Shown piece after piece: positions 24,240 to 36,676 of a DNA stretch of 64,000 nucleotides. A program made the translations under genes and the position numbers. Origin of the DNA: Voacanga thouarsii. Lineage: Eukaryota > Streptophyta > Magnoliopsida > Gentianales > Apocynaceae. The notes beneath the pieces were generated by a model. It saw only the letters and a program-made list of their open reading frames with translations. It ran no database searches and was not told the origin of the DNA. The DNA is taken from positions 248,001 to 312,000 of the forward strand of contig JANUWF010001050.1 in assembly GCA_026120185.1 (NCBI GenBank), written 5' to 3'. How positions within the stretch are numbered: position 1 is the first letter of the stretch; the number at the start of each line of letters is the position of its first letter.

Positions 24240-24720
24240 GGGCAAAAATTGAAAATAATATAGGAGAAGGGGGGTTGTTGGCAGATGGGGCGGAGAGGGG
24301 AACGGAGAAAGGGGCCGGGGGTGGTTGGCAAAAGGGGGGAGGGGGAGAAGGGGCCGGGGTGGAGGGGGAGAGCCGAGGGGAAGGGGGAGCCGCGGGTGGG
24401 GAAGGGGGAGAGTCGGCGTGGGGGGAGAGCGGGGGGGGAGGAGAGCCGAGGGGGAGGGGGAGAGTCGGCTGGCCACAGGGAGGGGAGAGAGCCGGCCGGG
24501 GGGAGAGCGGGGGGAGGGGGGTTGCGCAGGCAGGGGGCAGCGGGTGGGGGTCGAAGGGGTAGTGCGGACCGGCAGGGGTGGCAGGGGGTAGTGCTGGCGG
24601 GGGGTGGCGGCAGGAAGGGAAGGGGCTGTGGGGGAGGGTGGTGCACGGTGAACCAGATCTGGGTAAGGGGAGGCGGGCAGGGGAGGGAAGAAGGAGGGAG
24701 GGAGAAGAAGAAAAGTGTTT
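24240..24720. repeat. G-rich low-complexity tract in CACTA
   Basis: About 480 bp of G/A-rich plus-strand sequence dominated by runs of G with GGGGGAGAG-like units, standing out sharply from the AT-rich surroundings. On the minus strand it reads as a Pro-rich open frame. It lies between a short minus-strand coding-like segment (24135-24235) and AT-rich DNA. Open frames on both strands here are products of the base composition, not convincing genes. Confidence 0.85.
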
Positions 24721-24984
24721 GATTTTTTTTTTTTTTGGTAGATTATCTTTAAAAAAATGGGAAAAAATAAAAAAATGTCACGAATTTGTTAGGAATTAAT
24801 AGTAATTTTGTGATTTTGTGACAAATAATCACAGATTAGCCACGGAATACACAATAAAAATTTGTATATGTATATTCAATATAAAACTATATTATTCAAA
24901 ATAAAAAAAAATATTTTGTATATTTATATAATTTTAAAATTTTATATACTATAAATTATACTATCTTTTTTATTAAATGATTTT

Positions 24985-24987
<3 letters not shown>

Positions 24988-25020
<33 letters not shown>

Positions 25021-25181
25021 TAAATTCATACACAATATAATCTACACACACATATACAATCATAATCACAAATATATATAAACAAATGTGTATACACACA
25101 CACACACACACACATATTCATATTATATATTTATATACACACACACAAATATTTATTTATATGTATAGATACACACACATA

Positions 25182-25239
<58 letters not shown>

Positions 25240-25290
25240 TACACACACGCACGCACACACACACACACATACTCACACACACACGTAATT
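24988..25290. repeat. Microsatellite cluster (TA)n and (CA)n
   Basis: Several dinucleotide runs: TA around 24988-25017 and 25186-25228, and CA around 25095-25112 and 25230-25283. A further CA run lies at about 25541-25567. All are inside the CACTA element. Confidence 0.9.
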
Positions 25291-25540
25291 AATGAAATTT
25301 TCTTATTAATTAATGTCGCGGTAATATAGTTAATTGCACTGATATTGTTATCAAAAAAAGAGAAAATATATATCATATCTTAATTTTTTTTAATACACAC
25401 ATATATTTCTATACAAAAATATTACATTCTATTTTAAATTCGTATCAATTCTTTTTCAAGAATAATTAAGTTAGAGATAAAAAAAACATAATGTACAAAA
25501 AATATTTGACCATTTTAATCAAAATATTTTATTTACGTAT

Positions 25541-25573
<33 letters not shown>

Positions 25574-25834
25574 AATGAAAATTTCTTAGTAATTAATGGA
25601 ACTCCTTATTACTCAACTTATAAAATTATCTATAAAGAACATGTAAGAATATTTTATACAATAAGCAATATTAGTAAGAAAATCATGGATATATTCTATG
25701 ATAAGAATACTCATGTGTATATGGTATACAAAATTATACAAAAAAAGCCTTAATAAGTAACTTTAAATGTTTTAGATTAAAATTATTTATAGCGATAATT
25801 TTTTTTAAACTTCATTTTATAGAAAACATCAATT

Positions 25835-26650
25835 CGTCGCAAATCCGTCGCAACTTTAAAGAAAACATCAATCCGTCGCAAATGTTGCGGGGAATTTGCG
25901 ACGGAATTATTAAATTCGTCGCAAATCCGTCTCTAAATTTGCGACGGATTAGCTAGAGCAACTTTTTAAATTTTTTTTGCTTCAATTTTATTTTAAAAAA
26001 ATATTTCCGTCGCAAATCCGTTGCAATTTTTGCAAGGGATTTGCGACGGAATCACTAAATCTGTCGCAAATCCGTCTCTAATTTTGCGACGGATAGAGCA
26101 AGTCTTTTTATTATTTGCTTCAAATTTTTTTTTAAAAAATTTGAATTCCATCGCAAATCCTTCGCAACTGTTGCGAGGGATTTGCGATGGACTCTTTAAA
26201 TCCGTCGCAAATCCGTCTCAAATAATTTCCGTCGCAAATCTATCTCTAATTTTGCGACGGATTAGCTAGAGCATTTTTTTAAAATTTTTTTTGCTTCATT
26301 TTTTTTAAATTGAATTTCGTCGACGGCCTCTTTAAATCTGTCGCAAATCCGTCTCAAATAATTTTCATCGCAAATCCGTCTCTAATTTTGCGACGAATTA
26401 GCTAGAGCAAATTTTTAAAATTTTTTTCTTCAATTTTTTTTAAAAAATAATTTTCGTCGCAAATCCCTCACAATTGCTGCGAGGGATTTGCGACGGAATC
26501 TCTAAATCAGTTGCAAATCCGTCGCAAATAATTTTCGTCGCAAATTCGTCTCTAATTTTGTGATGGATTTGCGAGGGCCGGTCAACTACATCCCTTAACC
26601 CTTTTTCCGTCGGTGAGCCGTCGCAAATTTGCAACGGATTTTGTCCGTCG
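25835..26650. repeat. CACTA subterminal repeat array, right
   Basis: Repeated CCGTCGCAAATCCGT units paired with inverted GCGACGGA units, with a recurring TAGCTAGAGCA(A) spacer that differs from the left array. The array runs nearly to the terminal GTAGTG. Confidence 0.9.
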
Positions 26651-26677
26651 CAATTGGCTGACTTTCTTGTAGTGTAT

Positions 26678-27053
26678 ACTAGAAATGATGGAGTTATAAA
26701 TGAGACTATTACGGAAAAGGTGGAGTGGCATCTATTGAGGAGAATATGAGAAAAAGCCGTTTGCGTTGGTTTGGACATATACAGAGAAGAGCAATGGATG
26801 TTCCTGTTAGGAGGATTGCGAGAGGGAGGCAAGATAGGTTAGACAAAGGTAGAGGTAGGCCTAAAACGATAAAAATAGAGGTGATTGAGAGAAATATTCT
26901 TTATTAGGTTTGAATGAAAGTATGATGGTCGATAAAAGGAAGTGGAGAGAGAATTCATGTGGATGACCACACGTAACCTTATATTGGTTCATATACTCAA
27001 CCTCAAAGTCAAATTCTTGGAATTAAAACTTAGTTTTTTATTGTTGTTGTATA
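26678..27053 (+). mobile_element. RTE-type LINE, 3' part
   Basis: Directly after the CACTA target duplication the LINE frame resumes: VGVASIEENMRKSRLRWFGH, then IQRRAMDVPVRRI and the GRGRPKTI tail typical of plant RTE elements. The 3' end near 27042-27053 is a short TTG-type repeat (ATTGTTGTTGTAT), as expected for this LINE class. Stops show decay. Confidence 0.85.
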
Positions 27054-27648
27054 AAGATTTAAAAAAAATATTTTAACTCACACTTATTAGTTAGGAAAGT
27101 TAATAGTACAACTTAAAAATTAATAAAATCTATATCTGTTAAATGAAGAAGTTTGTAAAAAAAGTATAGAAAAAAATATGTTTATTTTATAAAAAATAAA
27201 TTTTCCTTTACGGATATTGAAAAATAGAAGTATGAGCATTCAATTTCAAATGAATTGAATTTTATTTGTCACATGCATTTTACATTTATGAATTTTATTT
27301 TTTGCTCTTACAATTTTTTTTTAATATTTGTCGCATTGGTCATGTTCATAAAAATCTTTATGATCAAGTTTTGCTAGCCACTCAATTTTTTCCCTTTCCA
27401 TAATCTCATTTATTTATTCTCTTTTTCCATTTTTCCAAATTTTGTTAGCATTTGATTGGTGAAGCATTCGCATGAATTGAAATAAGAGACAGTTGTTGGA
27501 TTAAGCCTAATAGAGTGAGGTTTGCTTTCCACGACGAGTGTTGGGGGAAAAACAAATGGTTACTTTGAATGAGATTCTTTTGGAGAAAAGCATTTGTAAC
27601 TTTTTATGTTTCTCATAATTCTTCATCTTCTCATTTAAAAAAAATATA

Positions 27649-28715
27649 GGAAAAAATTCACTTTGCTATTTAAAATTTTTATCAAATCTCATATTACCAT
27701 CTAAACTTTATTTTGAGTCTAATTACTATCTCAACTTGTAACTTCTCCCAATTTGCCATATCTGTTTGATTGACTGTTAGTCAAGAATGGCATATTGCAT
27801 AATATGCATTTTTAACGAGAGCAAATGCATAAATTAAGTATTATCCATTATCATCTTCTTCCCTCAAACATCCTCACCTTTGTCGCTACTATGTGACGGC
27901 TCCCGTGTTGGCCTCCAATGAGTAGCCCCACTCTTTTACCCATTTTGCCTCTCATTCCTTCTCTTTCAACTCCCCCTTTAGCCCCTCTAGAAATCTGACA
28001 AATTTAACACTATTGCGCTGGCATTTCTCCTTATCTTCTTCTCTCCATCTTCTTTCTCATTAGTTTCTCCTCCACATCTTCCTCCCTACTGCTCCACCCC
28101 CCCCCCCCCCCAACCACCTCTATAGTAGCCCACACCTCCAAACCAAACAGCATCAGATTGACCGCCATGGATGCCAAATTTTGGTCTATTTGAAGCAATA
28201 AACACCTTCTAGGGTGGAAGTTTAAGGAAGAGGGCTGGCTTGTTAAATATGGAAGTTTTACCATTTTGATCATTTTTGTTGGAGATTTGATACACTTTTT
28301 ATCTAAAGAGCATTTTATGGTTTAGGATGAAATGTGGATATAACTTACTGCATTCTTCAAGTGATATGAGGGGATCCTGTAAAGTTTCAGATGATTCTAA
28401 GGAATAAGCAATCCATGATTCCTTCCGAGTCTCTTTTGAGACGAAGAGGTTTCACTTTGACCAGTTGTTAGATTAAAACAAACTGATTTTTTTTTTTTTT
28501 TACAAATATCCAAAGATAAAAAATTTATTATTTAGATTTGTTGGGTTGAATTAAAAGAGTGATATTGTTTTTTTATAATTATTATGGTTTAGTCAAAGTA
28601 GTTAATAGTGTTGACTGATCGTCAATTGATAGGGATGGAAAATTGAGATCATATTAGAAGTTGAGATATCAATTAGATTCAAAATAAAATTTAGATGACA
28701 AAGTGAATTTTTCTC
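27649..28715. mobile_element. Non-autonomous MULE, possible Pack-MULE
   Basis: A 1067-bp element with imperfect terminal inverted repeats of roughly 80-110 bp (outermost GGAAAAAATTCACTTTG and, reversed, GAGAAAAATTCACTTTG) and an exact 9-bp target duplication AAAAATATA (27640-27648 and 28716-28724). A 9-bp duplication is the MULE hallmark. The middle (about 27880-28240) is more GC-rich than the flanks and has an 80-codon minus-strand open frame without recognised domains, so it might hold a captured gene fragment. Confidence 0.82.
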
Positions 28716-28724
28716 AAAAATATA

Positions 28725-31600
28725 TGTATATTATATATATATATATATATTACAAATTATTTACTTAAAATTTTTAATTCCTAGGTATTTACAGTGAGAT
28801 TAAATCTTTTCAGTGTCGTCCAGCAGCAATAACGAATTTTTGTTTTTGGTAACGAATTCATATATCAAATCTAGTCAATCTATAATTTAAATTGAGTAAT
28901 TATTGCACTTTTTTATTAAGATTTATTTAAAATAATTACATAAATTAGAAATCACTTAAGAAGTTATAAAATCAAATAAGAAATAATTAGTCTAATGTTT
29001 ATATATAATATTAATATATTTTTTCCTTATTCACCTCAATCAGCAGATGTAGTTTTGGCACCTTTAGGCTATGTTTGATTGGATTGCTTTATGGAAGTAA
29101 ATGATGAGGGAAAATAAATATGGAAGTAAATAATATATTTGTCTCCCTTCCTCTTACACCAGTATTTCCTCTCCTCCTAATTTGGAGGGATTGAGGGAGA
29201 AAAAATAAAGCGGAAGTAATTAATAACAATATTGACCCAATTTTTAACTTAAAATTTTTTAACAAAATAGATAATAGGAGATAAAATAGTAAACTAAATT
29301 AATTATTCTCCCTCTTCTTCCATCTCCTCCTAGCTCTTTTTCCCTTCATACCAAACAAAATATTTCATGTATATATATTTATATATTAATTAAACAATAA
29401 CTTGCGATACTTATCATTTAGAAAGAAGAAAAAAAAAACAACAATAACATTACATTTCATTTCATTTCTACTGATGGTACTATAATTTGCAAACATTTCT
29501 TACTGAACAAAATTAGACAAAACATGACTTCTGGATATTTCTTCTTCAATTGCTGTTTGGCATTATTTGAAACATGTATCATTTTTGGGGGAAATCATTT
29601 TTGAAAGTTTGCATCTATTAAAATAAAATAAAAAAAAAGGAAACATTTTGCAACATTTATTACTGCAATACTTGAATTTAAAAAAATAAATGGAACAATT
29701 CATTCACTAACCCCCCATAGGTGAATTGCAGGGAAGATATAATAAAACAACAAATTCACAAATCAATTCTCAATTTGACATAGAATGTTCCTCTACTTAA
29801 AACATAGCAGTTCTCATCATCAAGTTGATTGTTGTATTGAAGAATATCTATACTTGCTCCTATATATTCCATATGTAAATAGACAATAATGATATCCAAA
29901 TATTAAAAAGTTCGAGTTACAGTATTTTAGTTCCTTAATATTAAATTGCTTTCCGATTTCAATTTTTTAGTTTTTCTTCTAAATTGACATTACAATAATT
30001 AGAATTCATTTCTAATTGTATTAAGGCCCTTAATTTCACAATCTAATTTCATATTCATCATTAAAAGCTGAAATGCAATTAAAAAAAGTACTATAAGTAT
30101 ATCAAACGCAAAGATATACACACGATGTACACCTTCATACACACTTACACTATCTATATTCATGTTTAAAAGTTGCAATCAATTCAAAAAAGCTTGTTAA
30201 CTATAAATTATATATTGTATTTTATAACATATGCTATTTCCCAACAATTTTATGAAGATAACATAGATGGAGGGCAAACAAAAATATTTGTACACATACT
30301 ATGCACCCTTTCATGCACATTGCACACATGCATTTTTTGTTTTTAGTAATATATACATTATATGCAAAACTATATATTCATGTGACATACAATCTCCTAT
30401 TCTTTTCTTCACCATAGAAATTATAAATATATTCATAATTCTCAGAAAGTATACACATGTTATTTGCAAATATTTTTTCTCTTCCCTCTTTCCTCCCGGC
30501 CCGTGCAAACACACCATTCAACATCCATGCACACACCCACCTGCTATTAAACACTATCTTTCAAAATTATACAGTTCACTACTCAAAATATGCTTAAGCA
30601 CATAAACAAATATTCACACAAAATATGCATCATTCTCATCTTGCAATGTTATTTTTCATGCTCACATAAAAATCCATCTCAATTTCATATACTACACACA
30701 CCATTCACACTATACTTGAATACAACATAATTTTTCTGTCACAATTAATAAATTTAAGTTATAAAAAAAAAAAAAAAGAGTGCCTTCTGATTTTGTAGAA
30801 ATATTTAATGAAATTAGATTTCATAGAAATTCAGATCTCATAAAATTCTAATTCCAATTTAAAAAAACATATAGCAAAAAATTGAAACTAAATTTAAATT
30901 TAGGGAAAATTCTTATAACTAATGCAATAGTCACAAAAATCACAAAAGTTGAAAATGATCAACTACAATTGTTGATTCGTCTCATGATATATCAAGGAAT
31001 ACATATATTATGCTGAACAATCCCACTCCATCAACATCTGCACTCAATCTATGCAGGCAAGCAAGCATTTTATATCTCTTATACCAAATTCCACACTAAA
31101 TCAAGGAGTAATGCATGTAGCTAGGTAGCTGCAAATCAAGTACATGTGAAGAGATGATCAGAAGAAAGATGCATACCATTCTATCTGCAACATCAGGACT
31201 GCCTGAATATTTGATGTGCACATCCATCTGTTTTCATTATTTTTCTTTTTTTTTTCCCTCTTCTATGATAAAATCTGTAACGAACATTTCATGTTAGAAG
31301 TAAATAGTGATATTATTTGAATGAAAATTATTCAAAATATTCAATGAAATTTTAGCTAGTTACAAGTTTTGACAAACCCTTGTACTGATACTCTTAACAA
31401 TTCACTTATGAATCCCGCATATTATATAAAGAAGGAAGAAATCCAAATAACTTCACCCTAACAAATTGGATGGTGAATAATGGATGAAAAGGGACAAAAA
31501 ATAACATCTTGCACTAGCTTAATTATTTACCCTAAATTCATTGAAGAACAAAAAATGAAGCATTAAATCCTTAAGAAAACAAATTCTATAGGCAGAAACA
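28725..31600. other. AT-rich intergenic region
   Basis: No gene recognised. Open frames up to 112 codons lack motifs and look like chance products of low-complexity DNA. The stretch 29060-29365 has MITE-like ends (GGCTATGTTTG against CCAAACAAAATA) but I could not define a target duplication. Confidence 0.5.
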
Positions 31601-31624
31601 CAATAGCTTGGCATTAATATTTGC

Positions 31625-32029
31625 CTAATACGACCAGAACCTATCCCAGGCTAGCCACATAGAGCTGCATGAACACGAATCTGAATCCTTGTCTTGGCTG
31701 CCGTCGTCGGCGTCACTCTTTTTCTGATGAAACAACTTGCTCATTGACTCTGCAAATTCTTCAAATATTCTGGCCTTGATCTGACCCCTCTTCGGAGGAA
31801 GGCTGGCTTTTTCCTGATTGCTCTTTTCGCTGTCTTTATGTTTACCACCATCCATCAATTGCTTCTTTGCAGCTGGCTCAAGATCGATTAGGGCTAGCTG
31901 GAGATCCTCTTTTCTTAAAGAATATATTTTGAATTCTCTAGGCTCAAACGAGGAAGAAACTAAAGCTGCTACAGGACTAATGACAAAATAAGTAGAAACC
32001 AAGTTGTCAAAGTGAGAAAAAGTAGTCAA
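31625..32029 (-). CDS. Small protein with PPKRGQIKAR motif
   Basis: An intronless 134-residue frame. It is highly charged, with a Lys/Glu/Ser-rich middle (about 60-85), the block LPPKRGQIKARIFEEFAESM (about 88-107) and a C-terminal Asp/Ser-rich segment ending in a Cys/Trp-containing tail. The motif recalls a group of uncharacterised small plant proteins; I cannot assign a function. A TATA-like CCTATATAA lies 72 bp upstream of the start. A second, shorter frame with the same core motif lies 4.8 kb away on the same strand, which supports both being real. The first 30 residues are moderately hydrophobic but not a clear signal peptide. Confidence 0.65.
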   Translation of the reverse strand: MTTFSHFDNLVSTYFVISPVAALVSSSFEPREFKIYSLRKEDLQLALIDLEPAAKKQLMDGGKHKDSEKSNQEKASLPPKRGQIKARIFEEFAESMSKLFHQKKSDADDGSQDKDSDSCSCSSMWLAWDRFWSY

Positions 32030-32100
32030 GAAGAAAGGGGTATTCGATCAGGTTTGGTCTGGTGGGACTTGGGGATGGAGAACCTGGGGTTAGGGTTATC

Positions 32101-32109
32101 TTATATAGG
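32101..32109 (-). promoter_or_regulatory. TATA box of the 31.6-kb small gene
   Basis: CCTATATAA on the minus strand, 72 bp upstream of the ATG at 32029, a typical plant TATA-to-start distance. Confidence 0.55.
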
Positions 32110-33915
32110 TGAGAATATGAACCAAATAAAACTAATTAAATCCCCCAAATTCCATCTAGTGTGAACAACATTAAACTAGTATTTCTCAAAGCCTTTGTTT
32201 AAGATTTATTGTCTTAACTTTTCTGCAGTGGTAGTGTGGTAGGTTTTGATACTTTTTCAAGCCATGAGATATTGCCCATATGCCTTGGTCTCCGCAATCA
32301 CCTTTCTTGAGATTTTCTTCTGTCACAAGAAATGGAAGATATTCAACAACAGAAGTTTAACGTTTCTCTCCTTTCTATATTCCTTCTACTGCTATGTTTA
32401 CCCTTTTTGTTTGGAATTTTTTGAAGTAGTTTTTGGTTTAATTCCTGTTTTCCTCTTTCTCAATATATGTGGGTTTTTCTATTTGATTTTCCTTTTGAGG
32501 GGTTTGTTTGAACCATGGACAAAACCAAGAACTTGTAGTTGAGAGATAAGTTATATTAAGAAGATAATATTATAAGTTTTTAAAAAAATTTAGATAGAGT
32601 GTGAAATATAAAATTTTAAAGATTTTTTTTTAAATTTAAAAATTCTAACACAAATTATGAAAATTTTAAAATTCTTGGGGACAGTTCCGTCTCGGGTTTG
32701 ACCTTTCTCATGTACTTAGGCGGCGGCTTAATCAGCATACTTTGACTGCTTGGCATCTTTTTTCATTGAATGCTTATTAGGTGCTAGTGGTGCAGCTAAA
32801 ATTATAACAGTCATTTTACTCACTTGTAATTTATTTTGGGAGATTTCTTAAAGCATTAAAAAAAAAATCAAACTACTTTTTCAATTCTCGAATAACTATT
32901 ACTTCCAAAGAATTCACATCGATTATAAAAATTATAGAGTTGGTAATTTTATAAATTGACGATAATTGAAAATAAAAAAAGTCTTCAATTATAACAGTTA
33001 TTCGAGAATGAAAAAATACAAAAAAAAAAAAAAACTCCCTAACTAAGAAGACAAAAAAAATTGAGGACTACTCAGATCAAACAAAAAGTAACATATTAGG
33101 GATCATTCTATGAAAAAATGTATATGGAATTCATAGAAAGATTAGAAAGGAAGAAAGTAGAAATGGGACAAGGAAGAACATGACGCCCACATCCCTTCAT
33201 TAGTTTATCATACTCATAATAATTGTGGGACATTTGAGATATTAAAGTAGGATATTATTCTCACCAAGGGAATCCACTAAGCTTATATTTTTTCAATATA
33301 TATATATATATAGTATAAAATTTTACTCTTCATTTCGTACAAGCCACCAAATTTAAATGCTATCATGTTAAGACTCTAAATTCAAATCAACAAACCACCG
33401 AATTCAAATGTTACCATATTAATACTCTAAATTCAAATCAATAATATCCGTGATATAGATTGTTCAATCATGAATTATAAATTATTGTATCCAAATGTGA
33501 TACAATACGATATTATAACTAAAAATAATCGTCATTGCTTTGATCGGCTAGTCAGAAGTCCATATTCAAGATATGGTTAGGATATTGAAAAAGCAATGTG
33601 AGAAGGTTCCATTCATGCATTTTGAACTAGTCAATATACGAGTAGAACATTGAGTTGCCTCCTGCTTTATATAATGGAAATCATGCCTGTTTTAATTGAT
33701 CACTAATTAAGTTTCTTGAGGTGTGAACACAATTAGAATAATCGACTTAACAGTTGTTTTACAGCACATGCATGATCGGGTTTTCCTTGGTTGGGTTCGG
33801 AGAAGTTTAGGCAGCTTTTTTTGGTTATGTCTGGCCGGCCTCTGATCCGAAGAAGCAAGCCCTTGGTATGTTTCCTATTTAGAAGAACAAACAAGCCAAA
33901 CTACTTGGCAATTAG

Positions 33916-34365
33916 CAGTGTTGTTGGATCTAGTATTTCAGACCGATTCTCTCAAAAATCGATGAATTTTGAGAGAATTGTGTTGGATCGATCGGTCTAA
34001 CTGGTGAATCGGTGGGCCAGTCGGTCTAACATTGAATCGGTTTCTTTTTTTTAAAAAAAAAATTGGGGCAGATTTTATAATTTTTGGTGGATAAATTAAA
34101 TTATATAATTCAATAAACTACTTTAATGTGTTAGACTGTTAGTTATAAACTAAAAATGATTACTTTTAATTATGAATTTGAATATTTATATCTTTATGGA
34201 TTTAAATTACACTATATTATTAATTAATTTTTTTATAAAAATAATTATATTTTTAATTTTTAAATAATAATATTATCAGTTCAATTATGGTCTAATTATG
34301 ATTAGATCATTAAACCGTGAATCAATAACTTTTCTGATTCGATGACCGGTCTGATTCTAAAAACA
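33916..34365. mobile_element. MITE flanked by 11-bp direct repeat
   Basis: About 450 bp of AT-rich DNA with inverted-repeat ends sharing a CAGACCG block (5' end TATTTCAGACCG; 3' end reversed AGAATCAGACCG). It is flanked by the direct repeat TTGGCAATTAG (33905-33915 and 34366-34376). The long flanking repeat suggests a MULE- or hAT-type non-autonomous element. Confidence 0.6.
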
Positions 34366-34376
34366 TTGGCAATTAG

Positions 34377-35157
34377 AATGATCTCGTTGACTACTTAAGG
34401 GTTAAGTTGTGTAAATAGAAATCTTCAAAGATATATCCTAAGAAGAGGGTGAAGGAGGGAAGCTTTTACTTATATTAACGTAAGTAAATGTAATTTATTT
34501 TTTATTTATAAAAAAAATGTAATTTATTTTTATATTATTTTGTTAAAATATAAGGGAAGTAAATAATAAATATTATTTTCATTTACATCTTAATCTGTTT
34601 ATATTTAAATGGATTATTCTTCTAATATGGAGGGAGGAAACTCATTCTTAATTTACTTCCTCTCCATCTTTCCTTTGTAAATAAACAACCGTATATATAT
34701 GAAATAATATATTAAAGAACACTGACGAGTGCCACCATAAGCCCTTTAATTTCATTCTTACTTGTAACAATTATTCATGATTTGTGTACTAATTAAATAC
34801 TTTATTTATTGCTACTATAAACATACTGTTCAAATTAAATACTTGATTATATAGTAGTATTTAATATTATCGCTACATTTAATTTATATCAATAGCATAA
34901 TGATATTCTTCTGCTTCCAAGCATATTACTACTATTTTTGCAGCAAATTACAAAATGCTGTTCTTGGTTTCTACATGCTACAAAGCAAAATATCTTCTTG
35001 CATTATTAATTTTATTTATGTCATTCCACAATTGCTAGGATTTTGAAAACCATATTTGTTACAGCAATTTTTTTAATTCTTTTAAAATTGGATTTCTAAT
35101 TTCTTATAAATAAAAACGATAAATGAAGTATTGAATAGTTAAATTATTACTAAAGTA
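34377..35157. other. AT-rich intergenic region
   Basis: No gene or well-bounded repeat is recognised; AT-rich sequence with short homopolymer runs. Confidence 0.5.
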
Positions 35158-35451
35158 CTCCGTCCATCCTAAAAAAGATGTCAATCTAGCAAATAACATA
35201 CAGATTAAAGAATTGTTAAAATTTATATAATTATAATAAAAAATAATTATTATATCCCTAAATAAAAGTAAATTTTCATTAATTAGATTAGAAATACACA
35301 CATATTTAATGAATCAAATATTTATGGAGTAGTTAAAAGAATGGTAAATTAGGAATATACGTAATAAATATATTCCTAATTTGTAAAATTGACAAATATT
35401 TTGATACAATAAAAATAGAAATTTTTTATATTCTTTTTAAGATGAAGGGAG
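35158..35451. mobile_element. Stowaway-type MITE
   Basis: 294 bp bounded by CTCCGTCCATCCT and its imperfect inverse (GATGAAGGGAG) with TA on both sides (35156-35157 and 35452-35453). TA target, CTCC(G/C)TCC ends and lack of coding fit the Tc1/mariner-derived Stowaway group. Related sequence recurs at about 44006-44510. Confidence 0.8.
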
Positions 35452-36520
35452 TATAGTACAATAATTAATAATGAACTTCGAATTAAAATATTATTTCTAT
35501 AAAAAATCGTGATACTATTGAGAAACAATAATGGAATTAATACCCTACTTTATTAGTTTCATATTCTTTGCCACTGAAAAGTATACATCAGCACATTACG
35601 TCATAAAAAATTAATTATAATATGTCAGCAAAGGCATCTGTGGTTGGACTATATTGCAAGCATATATTCCCTAAAATTGTGCCAGGCATTCCATCTTGGT
35701 AGTGGATGCTCACTATTTATAATTAAATAACTTATTTTTATCAAAATATTTATAAACTTATAGTTGCATTAATATGATCATCTTATATGCTGGAAGATAT
35801 TTTTCTCAAAAGTTGAATTGTAATTCCTTTTAAAAAAATATATATGTTGAACTATAATTACGTAGCCTCAAAGTTTTATTTTTATGAAAAAATGAGCATA
35901 AAAAAAACATAAGGGAAAATTATGCAAATTATTAATTTGCTCCATTGTCAAATAACTGTCGCTTTTGATTTTTTAATAATATTATGTTATTTTGTGAAAT
36001 CAATAATATATTTATCTTTTTTTAATTATAATCTTATTATTTATTACTCTATTAATCCATGATATTCATTGATTTTTCAATTTTCAAATTAATTTTATAA
36101 TTTTTAATAAGATAATTCAGTATTTTTCTCCATAATATGTGTGAATCCTCTAAAGGATCTATATTTGAGTATAGTGAAAATAACATACTTAATTGCGTAC
36201 TCTAATTAAATAAACTTGGACATGTAACAAGATGATTATTTCACTAATTAAAAGTACTCATTACTAAATAATATATATTGAGTTCAATTCATATATCTAT
36301 TTCTTGTATATAATAAATAAATAAAGCCAAACTACCATGAGACGTATTGCCAACGAAGGGCAGGTACAAATATTTTTACAAGCAAAGAAAACAAGATATC
36401 AATTCTACCATACCCTCATTAAAATATCGAACAAAAGGACATATAGTAAGCACTTATCTCTTTCTGCAGCAACCTCACAAATGCATTAACAACAAGGTTA
36501 TACAGCCTCACTCCTTCCCT

Positions 36521-36571
36521 TCTCCCCCCCCCCCCCCAACCACCCCCGTAACACACACACACACACACAAA
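36521..36571. repeat. Poly-C and (CA)n low-complexity tract
   Basis: A run of about 15 C residues followed by CA repeats, just downstream of the 59-residue frame. Confidence 0.85.
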
Positions 36572-36676
36572 AAAAGGACTATTTCCTCATACCCAAAAAT
36601 AAATCCTGCATGATCAAATATCCAAGAGACCATCGGAACCATAGGGTGTAGCAGGAGGGGTTGTTGCTGCCGAACT

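Larger units (their letters stand above)
18532..26674. mobile_element. CACTA (En/Spm) transposon, non-autonomous or decayed
   Basis: An 8143-bp element with terminal CACTACAAAAAAA at one end and TTTCTTGTAGTG at the other, flanked by the 3-bp duplication TAT (18529-18531 and 26675-26677). These are the hallmarks of CACTA elements. Both ends carry long subterminal arrays of a CCGTCGCAAATCCGT-type motif in both orientations. A broken Transposase_24 gene lies inside on the minus strand. I found no TNP2-type catalytic transposase, so it is probably not autonomous. A solo LTR, a G-rich tract and microsatellites account for much of the rest. Confidence 0.92.

Noticed and set aside
24182..24722. Long overlapping open frames on both strands (Pro-rich and Gly/Arg-rich)
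   Set aside because: They are products of the G-rich low-complexity tract; several frames are open at once and none has a domain.
25086..25376. Open frames of His/Thr or Tyr/Val repeats
   Set aside because: They translate CA and TA microsatellites.
30267..30605. 112-codon plus-strand frame
   Set aside because: Low-complexity AT-rich DNA; no motif.
32246..32542. 98-codon plus-strand hydrophobic frame
   Set aside because: T-rich DNA gives Phe/Leu-rich frames by chance; no start context, motif or relative is recognised.
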